DNA of 50,043 nucleotides from Bdellovibrionales bacterium. Its GTDB lineage: Bacteria; Bdellovibrionota; Bdellovibrionia; Bdellovibrionales; UBA1609. Shown here in pieces: positions 27,609 to 35,173 of this stretch. Below the pieces are notes generated by a model that ran no database searches, was not told where the DNA came from, and saw only the letters and a list, made by a program, of their open reading frames with translations. Every line of letters starts with the position of its first letter. Positions within the stretch are counted from its first letter, which is position 1. Where the stretch lies: positions 1 to 50,043 of the forward strand of contig JAIBAM010000018.1 of assembly GCA_019695175.1 (NCBI GenBank). Reading direction: 5' to 3'. The position numbers and the translations under genes are program-made.

Positions 27609-27705
27609 AAAGTCCTCGGTTTCGACTCAATCCATGCGTCATACCTGTCCAATCTGCTGGGATTGGACAATCCATGAGTGAACTTTGCCAAAACGAGGAC
27701 TTTTT
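27609..27705 (+). ncRNA. Candidate structured RNA with nested stems
   Basis: Three nested pairings can be read directly. The outer stem is AAAGTCCTCG (27609-27618) with CGAGGACTTT (27694-27703). The middle stem is ACTCA (27625-27629) with TGAGT (27675-27679). The inner hairpin is TGTCCAATC (27646-27654) with GATTGGACA (27661-27669) and a 6-base loop. The outer stem closes into TTTTT at 27701-27705, as an intrinsic terminator would, which favours the plus strand. The region lies between pseudogenes and an intact minus-strand gene that converges on it. I do not recognise a known RNA family. It could equally be a DNA-level structure such as an element end. Confidence 0.4.
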
Positions 27706-27738
27706 ATAAAAATTTGGTTAATCTACGGAGAGGTTTTT

Positions 27739-28422
27739 TTATCGGAAGATGCAATCAATCGTTTTTTCAGCTGTCTTGTAATTTTTAGTTGGATCGTAAT
27801 GTCCATGTGAATACGTAAACGTAATAGATGTACGCACTTGTGTTACTTTGTGTTCCTCATTAAATACAACAGTAATTTTATTACTGGTAACATCCCATGG
27901 GGTTTTAATACCTATTGCACTTGATAAGTCAGGTTTAGGGGGGGGACTAAAAACTAAAGAAGGAAGACTAACCTTGGTTCTAGGTGTTTGTAAGATTTCA
28001 GTTCTAGCATCCTCTGTATTTATTTTAAATTCGTTGACTTTGTTACCCTTAGGATCAGTGGTCCAAAAGCTAACCATGTAATCGGGGTTGAATGGAGCGG
28101 TTTCCAAATATTCTTTCGAAACTTTAGCGATATTTAAATAACAATTTTCTCCAGTTATTTCAGTTTTACCCCCAATAGTTTTACTATTTAGGTCGTCGTA
28201 ACTTTTAGGAGTTTCAACAGTTTCGCTATGGGGGAATGAATTAAAAATTTTATCGATCTGCGCGATTGCCTGAGATCGTGAGTACACAGCATTTAGTAGA
28301 CGAATTAATATATGGTCAATTGCTTTCCCATCCGTTGTTGTGACTCCATCCTCATCCACAGCGTAAGCCGAGTGGGTTAAAATCGTTGTCATGGCCATAG
28401 CCACTAAAAACATTTTTTTCAT
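27739..28422 (-). CDS. Exported protein of unknown function
   Basis: 227 residues from the ATG at 28422, which follows a clear SD (AAGGAG with 5-base spacing). A frame extended to 28476 adds 18 hydrophilic residues before the signal peptide and is rejected. Residues 1-22 (MKKMFLVAM...HSAYA) are a signal peptide. The mature part has two cysteines, one near the middle and one four residues from the C terminus (TIDCIFR), which could form a disulphide. A Pro-rich turn FSPPPKP lies at mid-length. No family recognised. It is the only intact gene between 26.1 and 30.4 kb. Confidence 0.75.
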   Translation of the reverse strand: MKKMFLVAMAMTTILTHSAYAVDEDGVTTTDGKAIDHILIRLLNAVYSRSQAIAQIDKIFNSFPHSETVETPKSYDDLNSKTIGGKTEITGENCYLNIAKVSKEYLETAPFNPDYMVSFWTTDPKGNKVNEFKINTEDARTEILQTPRTKVSLPSLVFSPPPKPDLSSAIGIKTPWDVTSNKITVVFNEEHKVTQVRTSITFTYSHGHYDPTKNYKTAEKTIDCIFR

Positions 28423-28722
28423 ATAGGCTCCTTTTTGTCGGAAGGATCCGACAGGTTTGTTTGTATTGGACCACAAAGTGCAGAATTCAGGCCATGGGGC
28501 CCAACAATTTTTTATTGGTTTTTTTTACTATCTTGACCGTTTATCCAATTGCACTCTGGCAAGATGAAAAAAAACGGTAGCTAAAAAAACGGTTCAATTT
28601 TTATACTAAGCAAGTTATGTGCCGTCAAATTAAGCAATTTTAGCATATTAAAACCAATTTAACTTCAAATTGGGCTTATCGAGGTGCCGCTGGCTGTTTT
28701 TTGTTCCTTCCTTTAGTGACGA
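28423..28722. other. AT-rich intergenic region
   Basis: Three hundred bases lie between the exported-protein start and the transposase remnant. It should contain the promoter of the minus-strand gene, but no clear -35/-10 pair stands out. A GGGCCC-centred segment and several T and A runs are present (near 28497-28545). No gene is supported. Confidence 0.5.
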
Positions 28723-28791
28723 TTAAAGCCTGATTCTATCCACACTTATTTTTACTCCAGTATCATTTAGTTTTTTTCTGATTTGCACCAT

Positions 28792-28847
28792 CATACTAAA
28801 CTCCAGATAACAAATAGCACATACTAAACGCCAGATAACAAATAGCA
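28792..28847 (-). repeat. 28-bp tandem duplication near the transposase 3' end
   Basis: Units 28792-28819 and 28820-28847 differ at one base (T/G in CATACTAAACTCC versus CATACTAAACGCC). The duplication repeats the codons for ICYLAFSM and shifts the frame, since 28 is not a multiple of three. Confidence 0.9.
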
Positions 28848-29261
28848 ATGTGAGCCTCAATTCGAGAACGTTTCCAGTGAAATATCGGTCGCATTTTTAA
28901 GTCTGTTTTGTTTATTCTAAAGGCTTCTTCTATTCACCAATAAACCAATTTGTACCCAGTTACTCAGCCCTAAGTTTCGAGCTAACGATGAGAGCAACTC
29001 TTGGCCAGACTCCTCTTTGGCATTAGTAATCATACCGTGCAAACCGTCCCAAAGACTGTCTTCTTGTATTTTTGACTCATTCAAAGACGCGGTCAGTTTG
29101 TTACAAATATTCAGATATTTTTTTGCTCCTCGGTTTTTGAGGCACTGACTTAATTCTATTTGATTTGTTTTATCCAACTGTTTCCTTATACGAGTGACAA
29201 TTCGTTCTCTGTCACTAAGCTCATTTTTGGGGTCTTTTTTGGGGGTCCTTTTTGGCTCGAA

Positions 29262-29311
29262 GGCAAGAGTAGTTTACAATAAGATCGGAAAGAGAAGTTT
29301 ACAATAAGATC
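29262..29311 (-). repeat. 25-bp tandem duplication in the transposase
   Basis: Units 29262-29286 and 29287-29311 share 23 of 25 bases, including AGTTTACAATAAGATC exactly. On the coding strand the unit encodes DLIVN-F/Y, a core strand of the DDE domain, so the duplication repeats that strand and shifts the frame. Confidence 0.9.
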
Positions 29312-30060
29312 CCGTTTTTGAGCCCGGGTGGTTCCCATTTTATGAAATTTTACGAAGACATCGGCCTTCCAATTCTTTCTCCATAGCGGCGAATCCTTTT
29401 TTATCCGTCGTTGATTTTATCCACCGTTGAGGCGAAGTTGAGCATCTCTTGCTTAACCTCAGAGGACATGGACTTTAATTTGGCTGCAACCACATAATGA
29501 ACTCCCAAGGAATCCATAAGGTCCAAATGTTTTGGTTAAACATGGCTCTATCTGCCACAAGAAATACTTTTCTCAGTTTAAACTTTTCTTTGTGGTTTTG
29601 AACCGCAACAAGTAAGAGTTTTACCCTCATAGGTATCGCCGAGCCGATAACTTTTGACCTTGTTCCATTCTTGATAAAGTTCATAACCTACAGGGATACC
29701 TCCTTGTGCGGTTTGTAGGGCGAGCACAACTTGAGTTTCTTTAAACCGACAGTTTTTACTAAAGCCCAATCTTCTTAACTCATCTTCTGAAAAACTCTCA
29801 AAGTGAAGCGTGGTGACGTCACGGGGTTTGACTTCATAAAACTCCATGGGGTCAAAAATGGGCAGGAGTCGGTTCTAATTTTCTTTTATAGCTGCGATAA
29901 AGGCCGGGGCTGACTTTAATATGATTTCAAGTTCGTTTTCATTGGTGGCTGTGCCGAGACTACGAATAGTTTTATGGGTGGGTTTTTCCATTTTTTCGAA
30001 TGGATTTCACAATAAGTACGGTGGTTTTACCATGGGTTTTTTAATTTGTTTTACAAACAT

Positions 30061-30394
30061 AAACCCCAATTGAAATTAAAAATTCCTAAAAAGCAAAATA
30101 AATCAAAAAAACGCCAGGTCCCTACAAGGGCAGTTTAAAAAAATTAAGACCTATTCTTCGATTAAAGATCTGTTCAGACCTTTCTACAAAAATAACTTTT
30201 TTAAATCGACGAAGTCAGAAGTAATAAGGCCTAAGGCTAATGGTCAGAGAATAGAAGTTACTCTAAGGGTAATCCTCTGCTTTAAAGCTCAACGGATTAA
30301 CTTAAATTTGCGGTTATTTGGGGGATGGGGCGAGGGGAAACGGGGTTTCATTTATTGTTTTGTGATTTTATCGAACTGATGAGATAACTTTTTC
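30061..30394. other. Intergenic region between the IS remnant and the amidohydrolase
   Basis: About 330 AT-rich bases. A small CCCT-ACA-AGGG hairpin (near 30118-30130) and imperfect inverted text around GTTACTCTAAGGGTAA are visible. The promoter of the plus-strand gene should lie here, but I see no convincing motif, no gene, and no clear end of the insertion sequence. Confidence 0.5.
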
Positions 30395-31744
30395 ATGTTT
30401 ACCTCTTTGATTCCCCATTGTCGAGACAGTCATGTGCATTGGTTAGCTACCGGTGAGGTCTCTCTACAACTCAAACTTTCTGGTCTGAGATCTCCAAGTG
30501 ATGTTTTTAAACTTCAAATTAAGCCGCATCATTTTCGTCAAAACTGGCTTCTTGGATTTGGATGGGATCAGAACTTTTGGCTTCAGAAAGAGTTTCCCCA
30601 TCGCAAAGTTTTAGATGAATGTTTTGGTTTTGATTTTCCTGTGGCCTTTACTCGAAAGGATGGTCACGCTCTATGGGTAAATACCACTGCCATGAAATTG
30701 GCGGGGGCAAAAAACGGCATAGTGTGGGAGTCTCTCAAAGATAATTTCTTAGGAGGACGAATTGAACGAGAACAAAGTGGCATTCCCTCCGGGGTTTTTA
30801 TTGATGAGGCTATGAAGTTTATTGATCAGATGATTCCTCAGGCGACTCCCAGTGAACAGCAACGATCCTTGTTGAAGGGAATGAATATTTTTAATCAAGC
30901 TGGGTTTACCCATGTGCGGGATATGACTTGTAATGAAGATCAATTCCAGTCAGCCATTCATTTGGAACAAAGTGGAATATTGACATTGGCAGTGGAGCAA
31001 TTTTTTGAAGTGTCTCCAAGACAAACTTTTTCCCAGGCTCTTGATTTGGCTGTAAGGGCTAAAAAACAAAATTTGAGACTCATTCGTCCTTTAGGGATTA
31101 AAGTTTTTATGGACGGAGCTTTGGGGTCAGAAGGGGCATGGCTAGGTTGTCAATACAAAAGCGGCTCCGGTCATGGGTTGACTCTGCTTTCTTTAGACTC
31201 CCTTGGCGAGATTTTTCATTCCACCTGGGATCAAAATTTACAATTGGCAGTTCATGTTATTGGTGATGAGGCCGTTCACCAAGTGATACTAACTTACCTC
31301 AGGATTAAAGAAGAACGATCCCGTACGAGAAAGTTTATTGGTCCATTGCATTTGGAACATTTTGAACTGGTTCGAGAAGAAACACTTCTTTTAATGAAGG
31401 GTTTAGATATTCACTGTCATTTGCAACCTTGCCACTGGCTTTCAGATCACAAATGGTTGAATCAAAAAATTAATTTAAATAAAATTTGTTTTTTTCCTTG
31501 GCGAAATTTACAAAACCTTAATCTCCCCTTCAGTTTTGGGAGCGACAGTCCCATTGAGTCCCCTAGCGTGGGGCAAAATTTATTGGCGCTAGAACAAAGT
31601 TCCCATGCCGGAGTTAAAAGCTTATTAGGAGATCCGTTAATTTATCATTCCCACCCAGATGTATCTTGGGTGCCCAACTGTTACACTCACTTTGCAGATG
31701 GAGTTCCTACGGAAGTGGTGTTTGATGGTGTCCACTTAAAATAA
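30395..31744 (+). CDS. Amidohydrolase family 3 protein (YtcJ-like), short form
   Basis: 449 residues. Metal and catalytic positions of the amidohydrolase TIM barrel are seen: H13-x-H15 in DSHVHW, K236 in KVFMDGALGS (the lysine that is carboxylated in the family), H287 in AVHVIGDEAV, H322 in LHLEHFELV and D384 in FGSDSPIE. Relatives are usually about 530 residues long. This one begins almost at the HxH motif, so the N-terminal strands of the small beta-sandwich domain are missing, and the C-terminal part is short as well. No SD precedes the ATG. It may be a compact variant or an N-terminally reduced gene; substrate unknown. It converges on the pilus-type operon. Confidence 0.85.
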   Translation: MFTSLIPHCRDSHVHWLATGEVSLQLKLSGLRSPSDVFKLQIKPHHFRQNWLLGFGWDQNFWLQKEFPHRKVLDECFGFDFPVAFTRKDGHALWVNTTAMKLAGAKNGIVWESLKDNFLGGRIEREQSGIPSGVFIDEAMKFIDQMIPQATPSEQQRSLLKGMNIFNQAGFTHVRDMTCNEDQFQSAIHLEQSGILTLAVEQFFEVSPRQTFSQALDLAVRAKKQNLRLIRPLGIKVFMDGALGSEGAWLGCQYKSGSGHGLTLLSLDSLGEIFHSTWDQNLQLAVHVIGDEAVHQVILTYLRIKEERSRTRKFIGPLHLEHFELVREETLLLMKGLDIHCHLQPCHWLSDHKWLNQKINLNKICFFPWRNLQNLNLPFSFGSDSPIESPSVGQNLLALEQSSHAGVKSLLGDPLIYHSHPDVSWVPNCYTHFADGVPTEVVFDGVHLK

Positions 31745-31769
31745 ATAAATTCTATATATATTATAGAGA

Positions 31770-32846
31770 TTAAAACCCGTATTGGGTGCTGGGGTTTTGC
31801 GAACGGGTTTCCTTTTGATTGAGGGTATAAATTCCAGCTCCTAAGACTCCGATAGAAATCCACAACCATTTGTTTTTCCATAGTGACTGGGGGGAGGTTG
31901 GAGAGGGAGTTGAAAGTTTAGATAAAGGAATTGTCTTTAAAGACAATTCCTTTAAGGAAGAATGATTTGCGTTCGATATAATTTTAGGAACTTGTAGTGT
32001 CTTTCCTTGGGGACATTGGTCTGAAAAAAATATTTTATAATTTATATTTGGTGTGGAGTTTTGTGCCCAACTCCAATGATCACAATCGCCATCTACCCAG
32101 GAAATTGGGTTCGGGTTCCAATTAAAAAAATCTTCCCATGTTACAATTCTAGAGAGAGGGGGGGCATGATCAAAGACTAAGGTGAAGCGATGCTTTAAGT
32201 TGTCGCGGGGGATTTGTAGGGGTTTAATTGATGGATAGGGATTCCCATCAATCAAAAGATAGCGCACCATCGGGAATATATTTTCTAAAAGAATATTTTC
32301 TAAGGATTTAGCATTAAATTGAGATGCACTAAATTCCTTCCAGAGCGGAGGTGGGAACAAGCTTGGGTCCAATTTCAAATGGAGACCTCGACGAGCTTTT
32401 TGCACTAAGTCCCTCTTAGCTTCTGGTTGGTACTCCAATTGGGCGAGTCGAAGGTAGGCGTAGGAAAATATTTTTCTTTCTTCTCTGCGCCAATCCTCAG
32501 TTAACTCCATTTCAGTGAGTTGAAGTAATAATTTTTTTGCCTTTAAGAGATTGCCATTCAAATACTCTTCTTGAGCTTTTTCAAAGCGGACTTGGAGTTC
32601 TTTTTCTGTCGCTAAAGGAATTCGATTTTTAAGCCACCAGGCGGAAAAACTTTCGAGGCCTTCATTGCTGTGGGCTTTTACATAGGCGTTGAAATCGGAT
32701 TCATTAGCTGTTCCTGCTTGTATTAAAACTACGTTTTCTTGAGCTTTTAAGTGGGGAGTCAGCCCTAAAATAATAAGTATAAATTTGATTTGGAACATTC
32801 TGGTCAGTCGCCCTCTGTTTCTTTTTTGTGATTTGTTACCAATCAC
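31770..32846 (-). CDS. Exported membrane-anchored protein of the pilus-type operon
   Basis: 358 residues from a GTG at 32846 that overlaps the stop of the CpaB-like gene by four bases; an internal ATG at 32798 would start directly at the signal peptide (MFQIKFILIILGL...KAQ). Residues about 85-180 are helical and TPR-like (EKAQEEYLNGNLLKAKKLLLQL). A central beta-rich domain contains several Trp and two cysteines (WVDGDCDHW, FSDQCPQG). A membrane helix lies at about 330-345 near the C terminus (KNKWLWISIGVLGAGI). Family not recognised. Its position as last gene suggests a role in assembly of the structure. Confidence 0.75.
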   Translation of the reverse strand: MIGNKSQKRNRGRLTRMFQIKFILIILGLTPHLKAQENVVLIQAGTANESDFNAYVKAHSNEGLESFSAWWLKNRIPLATEKELQVRFEKAQEEYLNGNLLKAKKLLLQLTEMELTEDWRREERKIFSYAYLRLAQLEYQPEAKRDLVQKARRGLHLKLDPSLFPPPLWKEFSASQFNAKSLENILLENIFPMVRYLLIDGNPYPSIKPLQIPRDNLKHRFTLVFDHAPPLSRIVTWEDFFNWNPNPISWVDGDCDHWSWAQNSTPNINYKIFFSDQCPQGKTLQVPKIISNANHSSLKELSLKTIPLSKLSTPSPTSPQSLWKNKWLWISIGVLGAGIYTLNQKETRSQNPSTQYGF

Positions 32847-33361
32847 TCATCATCCTCATCATATATGATTTGAAATGGCCTTGTTTTTGATCCTTTTTCA
32901 ATTTTTATACCAGTTGGTGCGGTTTCCTTTATGTTGCGAATAACAACATAAAAGGGTCCCCCTTTTTGTACCACTTGAGGCGCGTGCTCTATTGGTAATA
33001 ACACTCCAAATTGACTGGGATTTTTAGGAGCTCGCAGCATTTTTACCGCCCTAGCAACAAGAAGCGAAGGGGCTCCTGTTGAGCTTTCTTGGGCGTATAG
33101 ATCTACAACGCCGTGATTTCCAAAAATTGAGTCCACACTTTCAAAATTTTGTACAGCAATGGGGACTAGAACCTGACCGGGGGGAATATAAGTGTCCAAA
33201 TTAAGATCCTCAGATTTTTCTGTTTCTACCATTGAGGAGGGACGATTTAGGATCAGAACAAAAACTGAAATAATAATGACTGCAATGGAAATCATCATAG
33301 GTTTTTGATTGTCTTGGGTCGATAAATACTTTTTAAATAGAATAAATTTATTTTTGACCAT
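32843..33361 (-). CDS. CpaB/RcpC-like pilus assembly protein (tentative)
   Basis: 172 residues from the ATG at 33361 with SD AAGGA five bases upstream; a longer frame to 33451 would run through the preceding mini-prepilin gene. One membrane helix lies at about 22-42 (MMISIAVIIISVFVLIL). The following segment YIPPGQVLVPIAVQ and NHGVVDLYAQ resembles the SAF-like region of CpaB, which handles the periplasmic part of Flp pilus export. The protein is shorter than typical CpaB. The C terminus ends in an acidic DEDDE run. Its operon position among prepilin-like genes supports the call. Confidence 0.6.
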   Translation of the reverse strand: MVKNKFILFKKYLSTQDNQKPMMISIAVIIISVFVLILNRPSSMVETEKSEDLNLDTYIPPGQVLVPIAVQNFESVDSIFGNHGVVDLYAQESSTGAPSLLVARAVKMLRAPKNPSQFGVLLPIEHAPQVVQKGGPFYVVIRNIKETAPTGIKIEKGSKTRPFQIIYDEDDE

Positions 33362-33521
33362 GATATCCTTTGTGCGAAGCGGGAGTTTCCCAGCGATTTT
33401 TTTGTGCCACCTTTTGTGCATTTTCATGTAACCGAACCATAAAAACTGCAAAACTAAACAGAATTAATATAATCCAAAGTAGTTCAATCAAAATTTGGCC
33501 GCGATAAGCTGTGGATACCAT
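33348..33521 (-). CDS. 57-residue prepilin-like protein
   Basis: A small gene easily overlooked. Its ATG at 33521 has a GAGGAG eight bases upstream. Residues 1-8 (MVSTAYRG) form a short leader ending in Gly, followed by QILIELLWIILILFSFAVF. This gives G8 at the cleavage site, Glu at +5 of the mature part and a long hydrophobic helix, the class III prepilin or TadE-like pattern. It overlaps the gene before by 34 bases and the CpaB-like gene after by 14. It probably joins the same pilus as a minor subunit after processing by a prepilin peptidase. Confidence 0.75.
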   Translation of the reverse strand: MVSTAYRGQILIELLWIILILFSFAVFMVRLHENAQKVAQKNRWETPASHKGYHGQK

Positions 33522-34231
33522 TTTTTATTCTCCTCAAAAAGACTGGCTGTACATTGTCCTGTAAAAAAAAGTTTTTGTTCCGGTAAAATAAATTTTAAAA
33601 TGGAATCGTATTTAGTAAATAAATTCACCTTATACCGTAAGGTTAATTTTTGTTGTTGTTTGAAATTGGATTGCAGGAGGTAGTCCGGTGAGGGTGACTC
33701 TGGGGGAGATTCAACCACGGCTAGTGAATTCACTTTACTGTGATGGTGTAAGGATTCCATTTCAATTTTTGATTTTAATTTTTGTACTTGGGAAAATGCT
33801 TGCGACCGACTTTGGGTGGCCTGTAGTAACCAGCTTAATTGCAGATGTCGCAATTGTTTTTGTTGTATTTGGACTGCGGTCAAACGGACTTGAGCGGCAA
33901 GGATGGCTGGGGGATCCAAGCTGATTTGCGCCGCTTTCAATTCGGCCTCGGCTACTTTTCTTTTAATTCGTAGGGTTTGAGCTCGAGAATTGAGTTTTAA
34001 AAGTTGTTTAAGTTGTTTTCCCATGGATTCTTGTGCAACCCAAATGGCTTTTCTGCATTCTGATGAAATGAGATTCAAGTTTCCGATGGCAAGAGCCAGT
34101 GCCGTAGTGCCACCGGCGATAATCAATAGGACGGGGATTAATAGAGCCAGTTGGGTCAACATCATTCCTTTTTGGCATTTAAGTTTAAGTGTTGCAGAAG
34201 AGTGAGTTCCAATTGCCCAAATCCTTTCCAT
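33488..34231 (-). CDS. TadE/TadG-like pseudopilin with long helical domain
   Basis: 247 residues. A basic leader ends in KCQKG, followed by MMLTQLALLIPVLLIIAG, like the TadE/TadG pattern G-x-x-x-x-E-x-A-L-x-x-P but with Gln at the usual Glu position (+5). Residues about 70-165 form a Lys/Gln/Ala-rich helix (coiled coil likely), and the C-terminal part is beta-rich. The ATG at 34231 keeps the leader and is used here. An ATG inside an ATGA overlap with the upstream stop (34165) would remove it, so the start is uncertain. Confidence 0.7.
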   Translation of the reverse strand: MERIWAIGTHSSATLKLKCQKGMMLTQLALLIPVLLIIAGGTTALALAIGNLNLISSECRKAIWVAQESMGKQLKQLLKLNSRAQTLRIKRKVAEAELKAAQISLDPPAILAAQVRLTAVQIQQKQLRHLQLSWLLQATQSRSQAFSQVQKLKSKIEMESLHHHSKVNSLAVVESPPESPSPDYLLQSNFKQQQKLTLRYKVNLFTKYDSILKFILPEQKLFFTGQCTASLFEENKKWYPQLIAAKF

Positions 34232-34512
34232 TTAATTTCTCCATAACCTTTTGTTGGACCGGATGAAAAGAGCCTAATATGGGTTTCTGTCGTTCCTACG
34301 GGAATGAGGTTCACTTTTTGGAGTGCTTCTTTTTTACAATCAATTTGATTTTCCGCTTGGCAGATGAGAGCTTGATAAAGAATATGATTTAACCATAAAT
34401 GGGCCAGAGTGAGTCGGGAGATTTGTAAAATTCCCCCAGTCAAAGCTGTCAGTAGGGTCAAACCAACAAGATATTCAATCAGACCGCTACCCTGTTGAGA
34501 TTTAATTTTCAA
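34162..34512 (-). CDS. Prepilin-like protein with class III leader
   Basis: 116 residues. The leader MKIKSQQG ends in Gly8, with S9-G-L-I-E13 giving the +5 Glu, then a hydrophobic helix (YLVGLTLLTALTGGIL). The mature part is small, with a cysteine pair (CQAENQIDC) that could form a disulphide. The ATG overlaps the upstream gene's stop by four bases (ATGA), so the two are translationally coupled. Probably a minor pilin of the Flp/Tad-type system. Confidence 0.8.
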   Translation of the reverse strand: MKIKSQQGSGLIEYLVGLTLLTALTGGILQISRLTLAHLWLNHILYQALICQAENQIDCKKEALQKVNLIPVGTTETHIRLFSSGPTKGYGEIKWKGFGQLELTLLQHLNLNAKKE

Positions 34513-34829
34513 TGTTGGGAGCCCTGAGCGGCTCCATTTATAAAATCGCTCAAATCTCTTTTTTTAACAGTCCGTTCATCAAAGGATTCTGTACGTACAG
34601 TTTTATTTGAACCTTGAATTGCATAAAGTGCATTGGCAAAACGAGTTTGCACGACATAACTTAGGGACCTTACCACAGCGATGGTTGAAACAGCCATTAA
34701 AGCCACCAGGATAAGATACTCTATTAAACTCTGTCCTTTTTGTTTATTTATAATGATCCCTGTTTTGGCATTCAATAAAAGGGAGTGTCGGTTGACCCAG
34801 ATCCATGGGTTCCATTTATCAAATTTCAT
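34509..34829 (-). CDS. Flp-type major pilin candidate
   Basis: 106 residues. A long leader (32 residues) ends in KQKG, followed by QSLIEYLILVALMAVSTIAV, the Flp prepilin signature with Glu37 at +5. The C-terminal part is polar and short. GGAG in GGATGGAGAT precedes the ATG. As first gene of the minus-strand operon it is likely the main or founding subunit, although its mature size (74 residues) is larger than many Flp pilins. No ATPase (CpaF) or platform genes are in view, so these must lie elsewhere if the pilus is functional. Confidence 0.8.
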   Translation of the reverse strand: MKFDKWNPWIWVNRHSLLLNAKTGIIINKQKGQSLIEYLILVALMAVSTIAVVRSLSYVVQTRFANALYAIQGSNKTVRTESFDERTVKKRDLSDFINGAAQGSQH

Positions 34830-35173
34830 ATCTCCATCCTTTCATTAAAAACAAGTTCAAGGAAAAAAGGAGGGGGGGTACCTGCCTTTCTTCTCAAAAA
34901 TAAAAATGCAAAAAAGCAAACCAGTCCCTAATGAAGATAAATGGAAATAATATGGATGAGGTCCGAACTTGAGGTTCGAACTTCGGACGATAAGGTGTTT
35001 GTGGGGGTTAAGAAATCTCCTCTTTGTTTTGATCTAAGAATCAGATGATGACCTTAGAATTAGGTTCTCCAATCCTGCATTTATTTTACAATCATTGATT
35101 GCTGAATCGATAATTTTAAGATAACACTTGGCTCCATTATTCAAATAACCCACTGATTAATGGAGGCCCCCCC
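34830..35173. promoter_or_regulatory. Divergent control region between the pilin operon and glnA
   Basis: 344 bases without a gene. GTCCGAA (34961-34967) and TTCGGAC (34982-34988) form an inverted pair whose centre holds a second, competing pair, CGAAC/GTTCG (34964-34968 and 34974-34978). A further palindrome, CAATCA-T-TGATTG, lies at 35089-35101. These are plausible binding sites for a regulator of glnA or the pilus operon. No sigma-54 type GG-N10-GC promoter was evident. The glnA SD is GGAGG, with a C-rich spacer. Confidence 0.4.

Larger units (their letters stand above)
28723..30060 (-). pseudogene. Decayed IS1634-like DDE transposase
   Basis: Read from 30060 downward, pieces in shifting frames reassemble into one transposase. 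They are KTIRSLGTATNENELEIILK; DVTTLHFESFSEDELRRLGF, around the first catalytic Asp; the strand VFLVADRAMFN, around the second Asp; LMDSLGVHYVVAAKL; DGLHGMITNAKEESGQELL; and EEAFRINKTDLKMRP, holding the last Glu, followed by IEAHIAICYLAF. There is a stop at 29875-29877, single-base indels near 29610 and 29540, and two tandem duplications (29262-29311 and 28792-28847). Family assignment to IS1634, within the wider IS4-like DDE group, is from these motifs. Clear terminal inverted repeats were not found. It cannot make a transposase. Confidence 0.85.

Noticed and set aside
27487-27675. Minus-strand frame of 62 codons
   Set aside because: It starts inside the inverted repeats of the structured segment, has no SD, and shows no protein-like pattern.
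27584-27720. Integron attC site
   Set aside because: GTTAAGA and TCTTAAC resemble core sites but do not fit GTTRRRY/RYYYAAC, and no cassette genes or integrase are near.
34960-34990. tRNA gene, because of GGTTCGAAC
   Set aside because: No acceptor, D or anticodon arms can be folded around it; the sequence is better explained as an inverted repeat.
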